Shown in pieces: positions 1 through 8,664 of a stretch of DNA of 64,000 nucleotides. This DNA is from Muribaculaceae bacterium. GTDB taxonomy: Bacteria; Bacteroidota; Bacteroidia; Bacteroidales; Muribaculaceae. The first letter of the stretch is position 1. Each line of letters begins with the position of its first letter. The position numbers and the translations under genes are program-made. Location of the stretch: NCBI GenBank assembly GCA_022509125.1, contig JAFLTU010000001.1, positions 48,144 through 112,143 on the forward strand, given 5' to 3'. The notes beneath the pieces were generated by a model that ran no database searches, was not told the origin of the DNA, and worked only from the letters and a program-made list of their open reading frames with translations.

Positions 1-210
1 CTCTAACCTCTAATCTCTAATCACTAATTACTAATTACTAATCACTAATCTCTAAACTCTAAACTCTAAACTCTAATCTCTAATCACTAATCACTAATCA
101 CTAATCACTAATCTCTAATCTCTAAACACTAACCTCTAATCTCTAACCTCTAATCTCTAATCTCTAACCTCTAATCTCTAACCTCTAATCTCTAAACACT
201 AAACTCTAAA
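1..210. repeat. Heptanucleotide array, 30 indel-free copies, truncated by window edge
   Basis: The first 210 bases divide exactly into 30 consecutive 7-bp units with no insertion or deletion. Positions 3-6 of the unit are always CTAA. Position 1 is C (rarely T), position 2 is T or A, and position 7 is T, A or C. Typical units are CTCTAAT, CTCTAAC, CTCTAAA and CACTAAT. Because 7 is not a multiple of 3, the TAA in the core closes all three forward frames, so the array is non-coding on that strand. It ends 18 bp before the ileS start codon. It begins at the window edge and may extend further upstream. I see no promoter in it. Confidence 0.95.
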
Positions 211-228
211 AAAACGCCTGGCAATATA

Positions 229-3200
229 ATGGGAAAGTTTAAGGAATATAGCAGTCAGTTGAATCTGTCGGACATCAATAAGAAGGTTCTAAAAGATTGG
301 GACGCCGAAAATCTGTTTGAGACCTCGATGCGTCTTCGAGAGGGGAGTCCTACCTTTGTTTTCTTCGAGGGACCTCCATCGGCCAACGGTATGCCGGGGA
401 TTCACCATGTCATGGCCCGCACGATCAAGGACATCGTGTGCCGCTATAAAACAATGAAAGGTTTCCACGTAAAACGCAAAGCCGGATGGGACACACATGG
501 ACTCCCGGTGGAACTCGGAGTGGAAAAGAATCTCGGCATCACAAAGGAAGACATCGGGAAGAAAATATCGGTTGACGATTACAACGAGGCTTGCCGTAAA
601 GAGGTGATGAAATACACCAAAGAATGGACCGACCTGACCCACAAGATGGGTTACTGGGTAGACCTCGACAATCCCTATATCACCTACGACAGTAAATATA
701 TCGAGAGCGTTTGGTGGCTTCTCAAGCAACTCTATGACAAAGGATATCTCTATAAGGGTTATACAATCCAGCCCTATTCTCCGGCTGCGGGTACAGGACT
801 GAGCACCCATGAGCTCAACCAGCCCGGATGTTACCGCGACGTGAAAGACACCACCGCAACGGCTCTTTTCGAAATCGCTGAACCGAAGCCTGAGTTGGCA
901 GCCTGGGGGAAACCCTGTTTCATGGCCTGGACCACCACACCATGGACTTTGCCATCCAACACAGCCCTCTGCGTTGGACCGAACTTCGATTATGTTGCCG
1001 TGAAAACTTATAATCCCTATACCGGGGAAAAGATAACAGTGGTGTTGGCGGAAGTGCTCCTTCCGGCCTATTTCAAAAAGGAGGGCGAAGAAAGGCCTTT
1101 AGAGGAATATAAACCGGGCGACAAACTCATACCCTATCAGATTGCAGGGAGATGGAAGGGCAGCGACTTGGTAGGCATGAAATACCGGCAACTGATGCCT
1201 TGGGTGAAACCCGTGGAACCGCTCAACGACCGTAGCGAAGATTTCGTGAAGGAATTTGCAGGGGCTCATCCCGACAAAGTATTCAATGTGGGAGACGAAA
1301 AATTTGTGGAACTCTCTGAATGTGCGTTCCGGGTTATTCCCGGGGATTACGTCACTACGGAGGATGGTACGGGTATCGTACATATCGCCCCGACTTTCGG
1401 TGCCGACGACGCCAAGGTGGCCCGTGCAGCCGGTGTGCCCCCTCTCTTTATGATCGACAAAGCCGGAGAGACGAGGCCCATGGTTGACCTCACAGGGAAA
1501 TATTACACCATCGAAGAATTAGCTCCCGAATTCGTTGAGAAATGTGTCGATGTTCCCCTCTATGAAAAGCATGCCGGCGACTACGTGAAGAATGCCTATT
1601 CCCCGGAATTCAATAAAGAGGGTAAATATGACGCAGAAGGGGCTGAGAAGGCCGAAGATTTAAATGTGGTGCTATCCATAGAGCTCAAGAAGGAGGGCAA
1701 GGCTTTCCGGGTGGAGAAGCATGTGCACAACTATCCTCATTGCTGGAGGACGGACAAGCCGGTGCTTTACTATCCCTTGGACAGCTGGTTTATCCGGACC
1801 ACCGCGGCACGCGACAACTTAATCAGGCTCAACGAACTGATAAAATGGAAACCGGCCTCTACCGGTTCGGGACGTTTCGGCAAATGGCTTGAGAATCTTC
1901 AGGACTGGAATCTCTCGAGGAGCCGTTATTGGGGAACGCCACTACCTATCTGGCGCACCGACGACGGAAGGGAGGAAATCTGCATCGGAAGCTTTTCCCA
2001 ACTTTGCGAAGAGGCCGACAAGGCAGTGGCCGCGGGTGTCATGAAAAGCAACCCTATAAGGGAAAAAGGATTCATACCCGGCGACAATTCAAAGGAGAAT
2101 TATCGCAATATCGATCTTCACCGTCCTTATGTCGATGAAATTATACTCGTGTCTCCTTCGGGAAAACCAATGAAAAGGGAGACGGACTTGATCGACGTCT
2201 GGTTTGACTCGGGTGCCATGCCCTACGCCCAGATCCATTATCCCTTCGAAAACAAGGAATTGCTCGACACAAAAGAGGTTTATCCTGCCGACTTTATCGC
2301 CGAAGGTGTTGACCAGACCCGCGGATGGTTTTTCACCCTGCACGCCATCGCCGGAATGATTTTCGACTCTGTAGCCTTCAAGGCTGTTATTTCCAACGGG
2401 CTCGTGCTCGACAAGAATGGCAACAAGATGTCTAAGCGATTGGGGAATGCCATAGATCCCTTCGGAAATATAGAGAAATATGGCTCCGACCCCGTCAGAT
2501 GGTATATGATTTCCAATTCAGCTCCTTGGGACAATCTTAAATATGACGAAAAGGGAGTGGAGGAAACTTCAAGGAAACTCTTTGCCACACTCTACAACAC
2601 TTATAAATTTTTTGCCCTCTATGCCAATGTCGACGGATTCACAGGAGCCGAGCCGGAAGTTGAAAACTCCAAACGTCCGGAAATCGACCGCTGGATTCTG
2701 TCGTTGCTCAACAGTCTAATAGCCGAAGTGGTTGAAGCTCTCGACGACTATGAACCGACCAAGGCTGCAAGAGCCATCGAGGAATTTGTCAACGACAATC
2801 TCAGCAACTGGTATGTGCGCTTGAACCGCAAGAGATTCTGGGCCGGGGAGATGGATGAAGACAAACTTTCAGCCTATCAGACGCTCTACACCTGCCTGAA
2901 GACCATCGCTTTGTTGATGGCCCCCTTCGCCCCTTTCTATTCCGACCGGCTTTATAATGACCTGACGGGTCCTGCAAGAGAAAACGCTGAAAATGGAGGT
3001 AGCTATGCTTCCGTTCATACGGCAGATTTCCCGGAAAGCGATCCGGCGCTTATCGATCCGGCTCTCGAAAAGAGAATGGCTTTGGCTCAGAAGGTTACTT
3101 CGAATGTATTGGCTCTTCGTAGAAAAACTAACATCAAGGTGCGCCAACCCCTTCAGACGCTCTTAGTGGCTGTGGCCGGAGAGCCGGAAAAGGAGGGTGT

Positions 3201-3801
3201 CAAATTGCTTGAAAATCTAATTAAGAGCGAGGTGAATATCAAAGACCTCAAAATTGTAGATAATGAGGAAAGCGGTTTGGTGAAACGCGTTAAGGCCGAT
3301 TTCAAGAAACTGGGACCGAAATATGGCAAGGTGATGAAACAGCTCGGCGCGGCCATCCAGGGGATGACTCAACCTCAGATTTCCCGGCTTGAGAAAGAGG
3401 GAAGCTACCGATTCGACGAAATTGAGGGAGCGCCGGTGGTGACTCTCGAGGATGTCGATATCTTCGCCGAGGATATTCCGGGCTGGCTTGTAGCTAACGA
3501 TGGTGACATCACAGTGGCTCTAGACGTGACAGTCACTCCGGAACTGAAAAACGAGGGAATGGCCCGTGAGCTTATCAACCGTATCCAGAACCTTCGCAAG
3601 TCCTCCGGCTTCGAGATAACGGATAAAATCAGCGTGACCCTATCCGACATACCGGAAATCAGGGAGGCTGTTGCAGCCTTCGGGGATTATATAGCCGGAC
3701 AGGTTTTAGCTAACAATCTCCAATTGGAGGAAACGATGCCCGAAGATTCCACACCTTTGGAAATCGAGGATATCGACGCCAAAGTGAAAATCAGCAAATG
3801 A
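229..3801 (+). CDS. ileS: Isoleucyl-tRNA synthetase, long eukaryote-like type
   Basis: Cytoplasmic class I synthetase that charges tRNA-Ile with isoleucine and edits misactivated valine. The 1190-residue protein has the HIGH-type motif as GIHH (residues 57-60) after FFEGPPSANG, and the KMSKR loop at about 733-737. The CP1 editing insertion lies between them and an anticodon-binding domain follows. The length and the GIHH form fit the long eukaryote-like IleRS, a class known for low mupirocin sensitivity; that property is inferred from the family. The start follows the heptanucleotide array by 18 bp and has an A-rich upstream stretch rather than a clear Shine-Dalgarno. lspA begins 12 bp downstream, so the two are probably co-transcribed. 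Confidence 0.97.
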   Translation: MGKFKEYSSQLNLSDINKKVLKDWDAENLFETSMRLREGSPTFVFFEGPPSANGMPGIHHVMARTIKDIVCRYKTMKGFHVKRKAGWDTHGLPVELGVEKNLGITKEDIGKKISVDDYNEACRKEVMKYTKEWTDLTHKMGYWVDLDNPYITYDSKYIESVWWLLKQLYDKGYLYKGYTIQPYSPAAGTGLSTHELNQPGCYRDVKDTTATALFEIAEPKPELAAWGKPCFMAWTTTPWTLPSNTALCVGPNFDYVAVKTYNPYTGEKITVVLAEVLLPAYFKKEGEERPLEEYKPGDKLIPYQIAGRWKGSDLVGMKYRQLMPWVKPVEPLNDRSEDFVKEFAGAHPDKVFNVGDEKFVELSECAFRVIPGDYVTTEDGTGIVHIAPTFGADDAKVARAAGVPPLFMIDKAGETRPMVDLTGKYYTIEELAPEFVEKCVDVPLYEKHAGDYVKNAYSPEFNKEGKYDAEGAEKAEDLNVVLSIELKKEGKAFRVEKHVHNYPHCWRTDKPVLYYPLDSWFIRTTAARDNLIRLNELIKWKPASTGSGRFGKWLENLQDWNLSRSRYWGTPLPIWRTDDGREEICIGSFSQLCEEADKAVAAGVMKSNPIREKGFIPGDNSKENYRNIDLHRPYVDEIILVSPSGKPMKRETDLIDVWFDSGAMPYAQIHYPFENKELLDTKEVYPADFIAEGVDQTRGWFFTLHAIAGMIFDSVAFKAVISNGLVLDKNGNKMSKRLGNAIDPFGNIEKYGSDPVRWYMISNSAPWDNLKYDEKGVEETSRKLFATLYNTYKFFALYANVDGFTGAEPEVENSKRPEIDRWILSLLNSLIAEVVEALDDYEPTKAARAIEEFVNDNLSNWYVRLNRKRFWAGEMDEDKLSAYQTLYTCLKTIALLMAPFAPFYSDRLYNDLTGPARENAENGGSYASVHTADFPESDPALIDPALEKRMALAQKVTSNVLALRRKTNIKVRQPLQTLLVAVAGEPEKEGVKLLENLIKSEVNIKDLKIVDNEESGLVKRVKADFKKLGPKYGKVMKQLGAAIQGMTQPQISRLEKEGSYRFDEIEGAPVVTLEDVDIFAEDIPGWLVANDGDITVALDVTVTPELKNEGMARELINRIQNLRKSSGFEITDKISVTLSDIPEIREAVAAFGDYIAGQVLANNLQLEETMPEDSTPLEIEDIDAKVKISK

Positions 3802-3813
3802 CGAGGTGATCAA

Positions 3814-4524
3814 ATGAATCCGGAGGCCTCTCGAGCAAACATGCGGCTATGGCTCGTCTTAGCCATCTGCATTGCTTTGGTTTTAACTGACCAGATTGTA
3901 AAGATATGGGTCAAGACTTCATTCTATATGGGTGAAGACTTGCCCATCACAAGCTGGTGGCATCTGAAGTTTATTGAAAACAACGGCATGGCCTTCGGAC
4001 TTGAACTCTGGAACAAATTCGTCTTGACCTTCGGAAGGATAATAGCCGTGGGGCTCTTTATCTGGTTTGTATTCAAAATCAGGTTTGCCCCGGGAATCCG
4101 CACCGGTTTCTATGTTGCCGTGGCTCTTATAACGGCCGGGGCGGCAGGCAATATCTTCGATTGCATCTTCTATGGAGTGGTCTTCAACAACCCTATGCCG
4201 CCTCAGATTGCCGAAGCCTTTCCGCCCGAAGGAGGCTATGCCGGATGGTTTGAGGGAAGAGTGGTCGACATGATGTATTTTCCTCTCTTCGATTTCTATT
4301 GGCCTGAATGGGTGCCCGGTATCGGCGGGAGCTATTTCGAATTTTTCCAGTATATCTTCAATGTGGCCGATGCCTCGATCTGTGTGGGTGTCTGTCTTCT
4401 GATTTTCTTCTATTCCTCAGATGCCTCGCGTGCATTCAACCTGATTGGCAAAAAGCAAATGGAAGGAATGGAAGAAGATAATCCTGAGAAAAGACCCAAG
4501 GAGACTCATGACCGTGAAAAATAA
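3814..4524 (+). CDS. lspA: Lipoprotein signal peptidase (signal peptidase II)
   Basis: Inner-membrane aspartyl protease that cleaves the signal peptide of diacylglyceryl-modified prolipoproteins. Visible hallmarks are the NNGMAFG segment after the first membrane helix, the first catalytic aspartate in VVDMMYF (Asp152) and the second in FNVADASIC (Asp186), with four hydrophobic segments. At 236 residues it is longer than the roughly 160 of E. coli LspA. The extra length is a loop between helices 3 and 4 and a hydrophilic C-terminal tail. It sits 12 bp after ileS and overlaps the start of the following lipoprotein gene by 17 bp, a pairing of the processing enzyme with a likely substrate. Confidence 0.95.
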   Translation: MNPEASRANMRLWLVLAICIALVLTDQIVKIWVKTSFYMGEDLPITSWWHLKFIENNGMAFGLELWNKFVLTFGRIIAVGLFIWFVFKIRFAPGIRTGFYVAVALITAGAAGNIFDCIFYGVVFNNPMPPQIAEAFPPEGGYAGWFEGRVVDMMYFPLFDFYWPEWVPGIGGSYFEFFQYIFNVADASICVGVCLLIFFYSSDASRAFNLIGKKQMEGMEEDNPEKRPKETHDREK

Positions 4525-5314
4525 GAGAGGAAGATTGGCGAATTTGTCAGGGCCTATCGCTTCACTGTCGTTAATAATGCTTTTGATTGCGATAGTAAGC
4601 TGCAGTCGCCCTTCCGGTGTGCTTTCCGAGGATAGGATGGTGGATCTTCTTGTTGACATGGAACTAACGGAGGCATATTCCACTCAGGTGTCTCTCTCAA
4701 ATGATGAGAGGGTAGAGTTGGGTCAAAGTGTGCTCGATGCACATGGGGTCAGCCAGGCCCAGCTCGACACGACCCTTGCCTGGTATGGCCGAAACATGGA
4801 TAAATATTCTGAACTTTTTGAAAAAGTGGACAAAGAAATAATGCTTCGCGAGAAGCATTACACCACTCCCGAAGGAATTATTGCCCGGAAGGCTGACGAA
4901 TTATGGCCATATTCCCCCCATCTTGTAATTTCCCCTTTGAGCGGCTACGAGTCGATGACCTTCAGTCTTCCGCAACAGGATTTGGAAAAGGGAAGCCTCA
5001 TAGAAATGAGTTTCTTTCTGCCAAACGCAGCCTCTTTAAAAGGCATCCTGGGAGTGGAATATCGCGACGGATACGGAGAATCCACCATGGCGACCATCAC
5101 AAACCGCAACCGCGCGGAGTTCAGCCTGCAGACCGACACATCGCGTCAGGTGGCGAGAATTTATGGCGTTATGCTTATAAAAGATATGAAATCACAACCC
5201 CTCTATATCGACAGCATAGCTCTGAAGGCTGAGCCGGTTGACACTCTCAACTATCGCCAGAAAAGGCGTAGCCAAAAACATTTCGGGGCCATTCCGGAAA
5301 TTTCAGGGAAATAA
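4508..5314 (+). CDS. DUF4296 family lipoprotein
   Basis: Predicted lipoprotein of 268 residues, function unknown. The N-terminus has a short basic region, a hydrophobic stretch and a lipobox ending IAIVSC, so it should be lipidated and sent to the outer or inner membrane. The first part of the mature protein (DRMVDLLVDMELTEAYS) resembles DUF4296, a Bacteroidota family commonly found next to lspA. I chose the ATG at 4508 because AAGGAG lies just upstream at 4498-4503 and because the in-frame start at 4445 would put 21 charged residues before the signal peptide. The start lies inside the end of lspA, so translation is probably coupled. The rest is hydrophilic, without a recognised catalytic motif. 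Confidence 0.85.
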   Translation: MTVKNKRGRLANLSGPIASLSLIMLLIAIVSCSRPSGVLSEDRMVDLLVDMELTEAYSTQVSLSNDERVELGQSVLDAHGVSQAQLDTTLAWYGRNMDKYSELFEKVDKEIMLREKHYTTPEGIIARKADELWPYSPHLVISPLSGYESMTFSLPQQDLEKGSLIEMSFFLPNAASLKGILGVEYRDGYGESTMATITNRNRAEFSLQTDTSRQVARIYGVMLIKDMKSQPLYIDSIALKAEPVDTLNYRQKRRSQKHFGAIPEISGK

Positions 5315-5318
5315 AAAA

Positions 5319-5350
5319 TTTTGCATAAAAGAAAAAAATCACTAACTTTG
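5319..5350 (+). promoter_or_regulatory. Bacteroidota-type promoter of the ncRNA
   Basis: TTTTG at 5319-5323, a 19-bp spacer, then TAACTTTG at 5343-5350. This matches the primary sigma consensus TTTG-N19..22-TAnnTTTG. Transcription is expected to start about 5-8 bases further on, at the 5' end of the structured RNA. Confidence 0.8.
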
Positions 5351-5354
5351 CGAC

Positions 5355-5533
5355 GGAAAGATATCCGCCCTTGCTTGAAGATTCAAGCATAGGTGCGGTC
5401 AAGGGAATAATAAAATAGTGATATAACTTTGTAAGTAGTGGTTTAGTGAGATTCTATTGCCTGGGAAGGTGAGAAAATCAATCTGAATCACCCGGCGGCA
5501 AGAATGTTGCGAAACATACTTCCGCTTTTTTTA
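5355..5533 (+). ncRNA. Structured small RNA of about 180 nt, possibly 6S / Bacteroidales-1 type
   Basis: No ORF fills this interval, but it looks like an RNA gene: promoter at 5319-5350, extensive self-complementarity and a T-rich end. The 5' end (CGGAA, 5354-5358) pairs with TTCCG (5520-5524) just before a run of seven T. An inner hairpin has CCGC, CCT and TGCTTGA (5365-5378) pairing with TCAAGCA, AGG and GCGG (5383-5398) around an AGAT loop. A second has TTGCC (5457-5461) with GGCAA (5497-5501), and GGTGA (5468-5472) with TCACC (5488-5492). A large open region between them holds a second TAACTTTG (5424-5431). Size, closing stem and promoter-like bubble recall 6S RNA and the Bacteroidales-1 motif, but I cannot assign the family. 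Alternatively it is a long leader of the following gene. Confidence 0.6.
5520..5533 (+). terminator. T-run ending the ncRNA
   Basis: TTCCGC followed by seven T and then TAT. TTCCG pairs with the RNA 5' end, or a local fold forms, and the U-run would release polymerase 25 bp before the next start codon. Confidence 0.5.
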
Positions 5534-5557
5534 TAAAACAAATAAATCTCAAAAATC

Positions 5558-6328
5558 ATGCTTAATCTATTGATGTTAAAAATAAAGAGACTATGCAGCC
5601 TGGCCAGCTATCGGACTCCGGGAATGAGAAAAATCGCCATTGCCCTAATTTGTATCCTTACAATGGGGAGCTCCTCGGGAATTAAAGCTCAGTTGCTTGA
5701 CACCGGCGACGCAGAAAGATTCTTCTCATTAAGCGGCCGGATAGGCTTCAACACTTCAAACCGGACTATCCCAACCTCCAACGTGAGTTTCTATAACCAC
5801 GAGAGCTGGGGCACCGGTTTCAATATCGGAGCCTTGGCTAATCTCAATTTCAAAAACTATCTCGCGCTCCAACCCGGACTATTCTTTGAGAGCCGCAGCG
5901 GCAACTATGCCATGGCCACCGATCAAAACTCCATCTTCAATCAAGACGACCCATACTATATCCTCAGCCATTGGAGAGCATATTATTTCACTATCCCTGT
6001 GATGGGAGTAGTGAAGGTGAACCTTGCCTCAAACATTAAGGTGAGCGGAGAATTCGGACCCTATCTCCAATTCCAGTTAAACGAAAGCGGGAAAGGCCTC
6101 TTGTATCACGAATACAGTGCTATTGACGGCCAGATTATCAAATACGAAGGAAAACAAAACAAGGTGGACTTCGGATTCAAAATGGGCGTCGGCCTTCAGT
6201 TCTATCAACATTATTATCTGGGAGTGCACTATCTGGCAGGAGTTTGCCACGCTTGGAGCAGACCCTCAGGTGGACACAACAAAAGCTGGATGTTTACCGT
6301 CGGCTACGATTTCAAGGCCTTTAAATAA
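5558..6328 (+). CDS. PorT-like outer-membrane beta-barrel protein
   Basis: Secreted protein of 256 residues predicted to form a small outer-membrane barrel. A signal peptide (RKIAIALICILTMG... ending GIKA before Q) starts at the internal ATG at 5624. The ATG at 5558 has an A-rich leader typical of this phylum, so the true start is one of these two. After cleavage the sequence alternates aromatic and polar residues (FFSLSGRIGFNTSN, ALQPGLFFES, GVVKVNLASNIKVSGEFGPYLQFQL, GFKMGVGLQF) and ends in an aromatic-rich strand, which fits the PF13568-type barrel family. The ligand is unknown. It lies just after the ncRNA terminator and converges on miaA with a 14-bp gap. Confidence 0.75.
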   Translation: MLNLLMLKIKRLCSLASYRTPGMRKIAIALICILTMGSSSGIKAQLLDTGDAERFFSLSGRIGFNTSNRTIPTSNVSFYNHESWGTGFNIGALANLNFKNYLALQPGLFFESRSGNYAMATDQNSIFNQDDPYYILSHWRAYYFTIPVMGVVKVNLASNIKVSGEFGPYLQFQLNESGKGLLYHEYSAIDGQIIKYEGKQNKVDFGFKMGVGLQFYQHYYLGVHYLAGVCHAWSRPSGGHNKSWMFTVGYDFKAFK

Positions 6329-6342
6329 GAAGAAATTATGCT

Positions 6343-7293
6343 CTAATGGAGTTTACTCAGGATAATCTCCACATTGGCCGATTGGGCTGAAGAAAAATCA
6401 AGATAATTAATTTCAAGATCGCGTTTATGCCACGTCAATTGTTTCTTGGCATAGACGCGTGTGTTTTTCTGTATCCTCGCTATCGCTTCTTCCCGACTTA
6501 AGAGACCGTCGAAGAAAGCAAACATTTCCTTTATTCCCACTGTGTTTAGTGAATTTAGATGACGCATTCCATAGACTCTGCGGGCCTCTTCCTCAAGGCC
6601 GGTTTCAACCATCAACTCAACCCTTCGGTTGATCCTGTCGAAGAGTTTGGGTCGCTGCCCGGAAAGGCAGAATTTAACCACTTCGTAATCACGATTTCCT
6701 TTGGTGGCTTTCCCACTCAAAAGACTTGAATATGGTCGTCCGGCAGTTATGGAAACTTCCACTGCATGGAACACACGTTTAAGATTTTTCAAGTCGGCTC
6801 TCTTAAAATATTCCGGGTCGAGACTCTTTAACATGTCGAGAAGCCGGCTATCCCCTTCGGCCTTCCATTCCTTCATAAGAGAGTCGCGGATTTCATCGGG
6901 CACTGTGGGCAATTCGTCGATACCTTTCACCAAGGCATCGATATAAAGCATTGAACCCCCGCAGATTATAGCGCTACCTCTATCTCTTAAGATATTTTTC
7001 AGCAAACCCTCGGCATCCTCTTCAAACCGAGCCGCGGAATAATATTCTGTCAGGTCGAGGAAATCAAGAAGATGATGAGGAATTCCCTTCATCTCGTCAG
7101 CCGAAGGGAGAGCTGTGGCTATAGGGATTCCTTTATAAATCTGACGGCTATCGGCGCTGATTATCTCTGTCTGCAACCGTGAGGCCAATTCAACGGCCAG
7201 AGCCGACTTCCCGCTGGCAGTCGGCCCTGTAATCACTATCAATATGGGTTTTTTGCCCAAAATTATTCCTAATAAATTAAATTGAAGGGTCAA
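6343..7293 (-). CDS. miaA: tRNA dimethylallyltransferase
   Basis: Transfers a dimethylallyl group from DMAPP to A37 of tRNAs that read codons beginning with U. The P-loop GPTASGKS is at residues 23-30, followed by the family block [21 protein letters not shown] and [10 protein letters not shown]. The C-terminal part contains NTVGIKEM and [12 protein letters not shown], typical of MiaA. There is no ATG before the P-loop. The frame opens with TTG at 7293, giving a TTGA overlap with the pepT stop. A second TTG at 7260 would give [14 protein letters not shown], an equally normal MiaA start. Translation is probably coupled to pepT. Confidence 0.93.
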   Translation of the reverse strand: MTLQFNLLGIILGKKPILIVITGPTASGKSALAVELASRLQTEIISADSRQIYKGIPIATALPSADEMKGIPHHLLDFLDLTEYYSAARFEEDAEGLLKNILRDRGSAIICGGSMLYIDALVKGIDELPTVPDEIRDSLMKEWKAEGDSRLLDMLKSLDPEYFKRADLKNLKRVFHAVEVSITAGRPYSSLLSGKATKGNRDYEVVKFCLSGQRPKLFDRINRRVELMVETGLEEEARRVYGMRHLNSLNTVGIKEMFAFFDGLLSREEAIARIQKNTRVYAKKQLTWHKRDLEINYLDFSSAQSANVEIILSKLH

Positions 7294-8522
7294 TCCTGGC
7301 GGTTGACTATATCTCGGCAGATATTGACCACCACTTTCATAGCTTTTTCCATGGATTGGATAGGCACAAATTCGAAACGGCCATGGAAATTCTCGCCGCC
7401 GGCGAAGATGTTAGGGCAGGGGAGTCCTTTAAAGGAGAGCTGAGCGCCATCTGTGCCGCCGCGGATGGGTTGTACCTTTGGTTCGATTCCGGCCTCACGC
7501 ATGGCCTCCTCCGCTATTTCTATCACATGCATCACAGTCTCGATTTTTTCACGCATGTTGTAGTATTGGTCTTTGAATTCCACGGAAGCGCAACCAGGGT
7601 ATTCCGAATTGGTCTTGTTGACAAGATGCTCTATCTCACGCTTACGGCTCTCGAATCGAGCCCTATCGTGGTCGCGGATGATATAATTCAAGACGGTCTC
7701 CTCCACAGTGCCCTGTATGCCAACCAAATGATAGAATCCTTCATATCCTTCGGTGTGTTCAGGAGTTTCCCATCGGGGGAGCATAACTATAAATTGAGTT
7801 GCAACCCGCATGGAATTAATCATCTTATGTTTTGCATATCCCGGATGGACATTGCGACCTTTGATTATCACTTTTGCCGAGGCTGCATTGAAATTCTCGA
7901 ATTCGAGTTCTCCCACAGCTCCGCCATCCATTGTGTAGGCGAAATCGCAACCGAAAAGTTCTACATCGAATTTATGGGCGCCGAGACCGATTTCTTCATC
8001 CGGATTGAAGGCGATACGGATTTTGCCGTGCTTAATTTCAGGATGGGCTTTCAAATATTCAACGGCTGTGATTATCTCGGCGATCCCGGCCTTATCGTCG
8101 GCTCCGAGGAGAGTGGTGCCGTCGGTGACTATCAGATCTTGGCCTAAGTAATTAAGCAGCTCCGGGAATTGCTCGGGATCGAGTCTGACATTCTCCTTTT
8201 CGTTGAGAATAATCACGGAGCCATCGTAATTTTCTACGATGCGAGGATTGACATTTTTGCCGCTCATGTCGGGCGATGTGTCCATATGGGCGATAAACCC
8301 AACTGTCGGAAGTTTCTTGTCGGTGTTTGCCGGCAGAGTAGCCATCAGATAACCATATTGATCTAAAGTGATATCCTCTAACCCAAGTTTTTCCAACTCC
8401 TCTTTCAGATATTTTGCAAAAACCATCTGACCCGGAGTGGAGGGGGTCATATTTGTCAGCTCGTCGCTTTGGGTATCAAACGACACGTATTTCAAAAATC
8501 TTTCTACTAACGCTGAAGCCAT
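7290..8522 (-). CDS. pepT: Peptidase T (tripeptide aminopeptidase)
   Basis: Cytoplasmic M20-family zinc aminopeptidase that removes the N-terminal residue of tripeptides. Metal ligands and catalytic residues are visible: His79 and Asp81 in [12 protein letters not shown], Asp142 in LLGADDKAG, Glu176/Glu177 in [11 protein letters not shown], Asp199 in YTMDGG, and a late His in [11 protein letters not shown]. The 410-residue length equals the usual PepT. It begins with ATG, with a -7 box about 60 bp upstream on the minus strand, and its TGA overlaps the miaA start by four bases. Confidence 0.96.
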   Translation of the reverse strand: MASALVERFLKYVSFDTQSDELTNMTPSTPGQMVFAKYLKEELEKLGLEDITLDQYGYLMATLPANTDKKLPTVGFIAHMDTSPDMSGKNVNPRIVENYDGSVIILNEKENVRLDPEQFPELLNYLGQDLIVTDGTTLLGADDKAGIAEIITAVEYLKAHPEIKHGKIRIAFNPDEEIGLGAHKFDVELFGCDFAYTMDGGAVGELEFENFNAASAKVIIKGRNVHPGYAKHKMINSMRVATQFIVMLPRWETPEHTEGYEGFYHLVGIQGTVEETVLNYIIRDHDRARFESRKREIEHLVNKTNSEYPGCASVEFKDQYYNMREKIETVMHVIEIAEEAMREAGIEPKVQPIRGGTDGAQLSFKGLPCPNIFAGGENFHGRFEFVPIQSMEKAMKVVVNICRDIVNRQD

Positions 8523-8583
8523 TTTCTTTTTGATTAGATTAAATATTCAAATCCTGATTCCCAACATTCTACCCCTAACCCTA

Positions 8584-8591
8584 CAAAATTA
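8584..8591 (-). promoter_or_regulatory. -7 box for pepT-miaA
   Basis: CAAAATTA on the plus strand reads TAATTTTG on the minus strand, matching TAnnTTTG. It is 62 bp before the pepT ATG. No clear -33 TTTG is seen at the right distance. Confidence 0.45.
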
Positions 8592-8637
8592 ATAAAAAAA
8601 TCGTGATAGACCCTTATCTAATTTGGGAATAATGAGG

Positions 8638-8645
8638 TAATTTTG
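8638..8645 (+). promoter_or_regulatory. -7 box for the YitT-family gene
   Basis: TAATTTTG lies 19 bp before the ATG at 8665, so the 5' leader would be only about a dozen bases. The -33 element is weak: the nearest TTTG is too close. Confidence 0.5.
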
Positions 8646-8664
8646 CCAGTCAAATTAGTAAACC

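Noticed and set aside
1-210. CRISPR array
   Set aside because: Units are contiguous 7-mers with no spacers, and there are no cas genes nearby.
7356-8147. Long plus-strand ORF of 263 codons opposite pepT
   Set aside because: It lies wholly antisense to a well-supported peptidase and its protein has no recognisable domain; it is a shadow of biased codon use.
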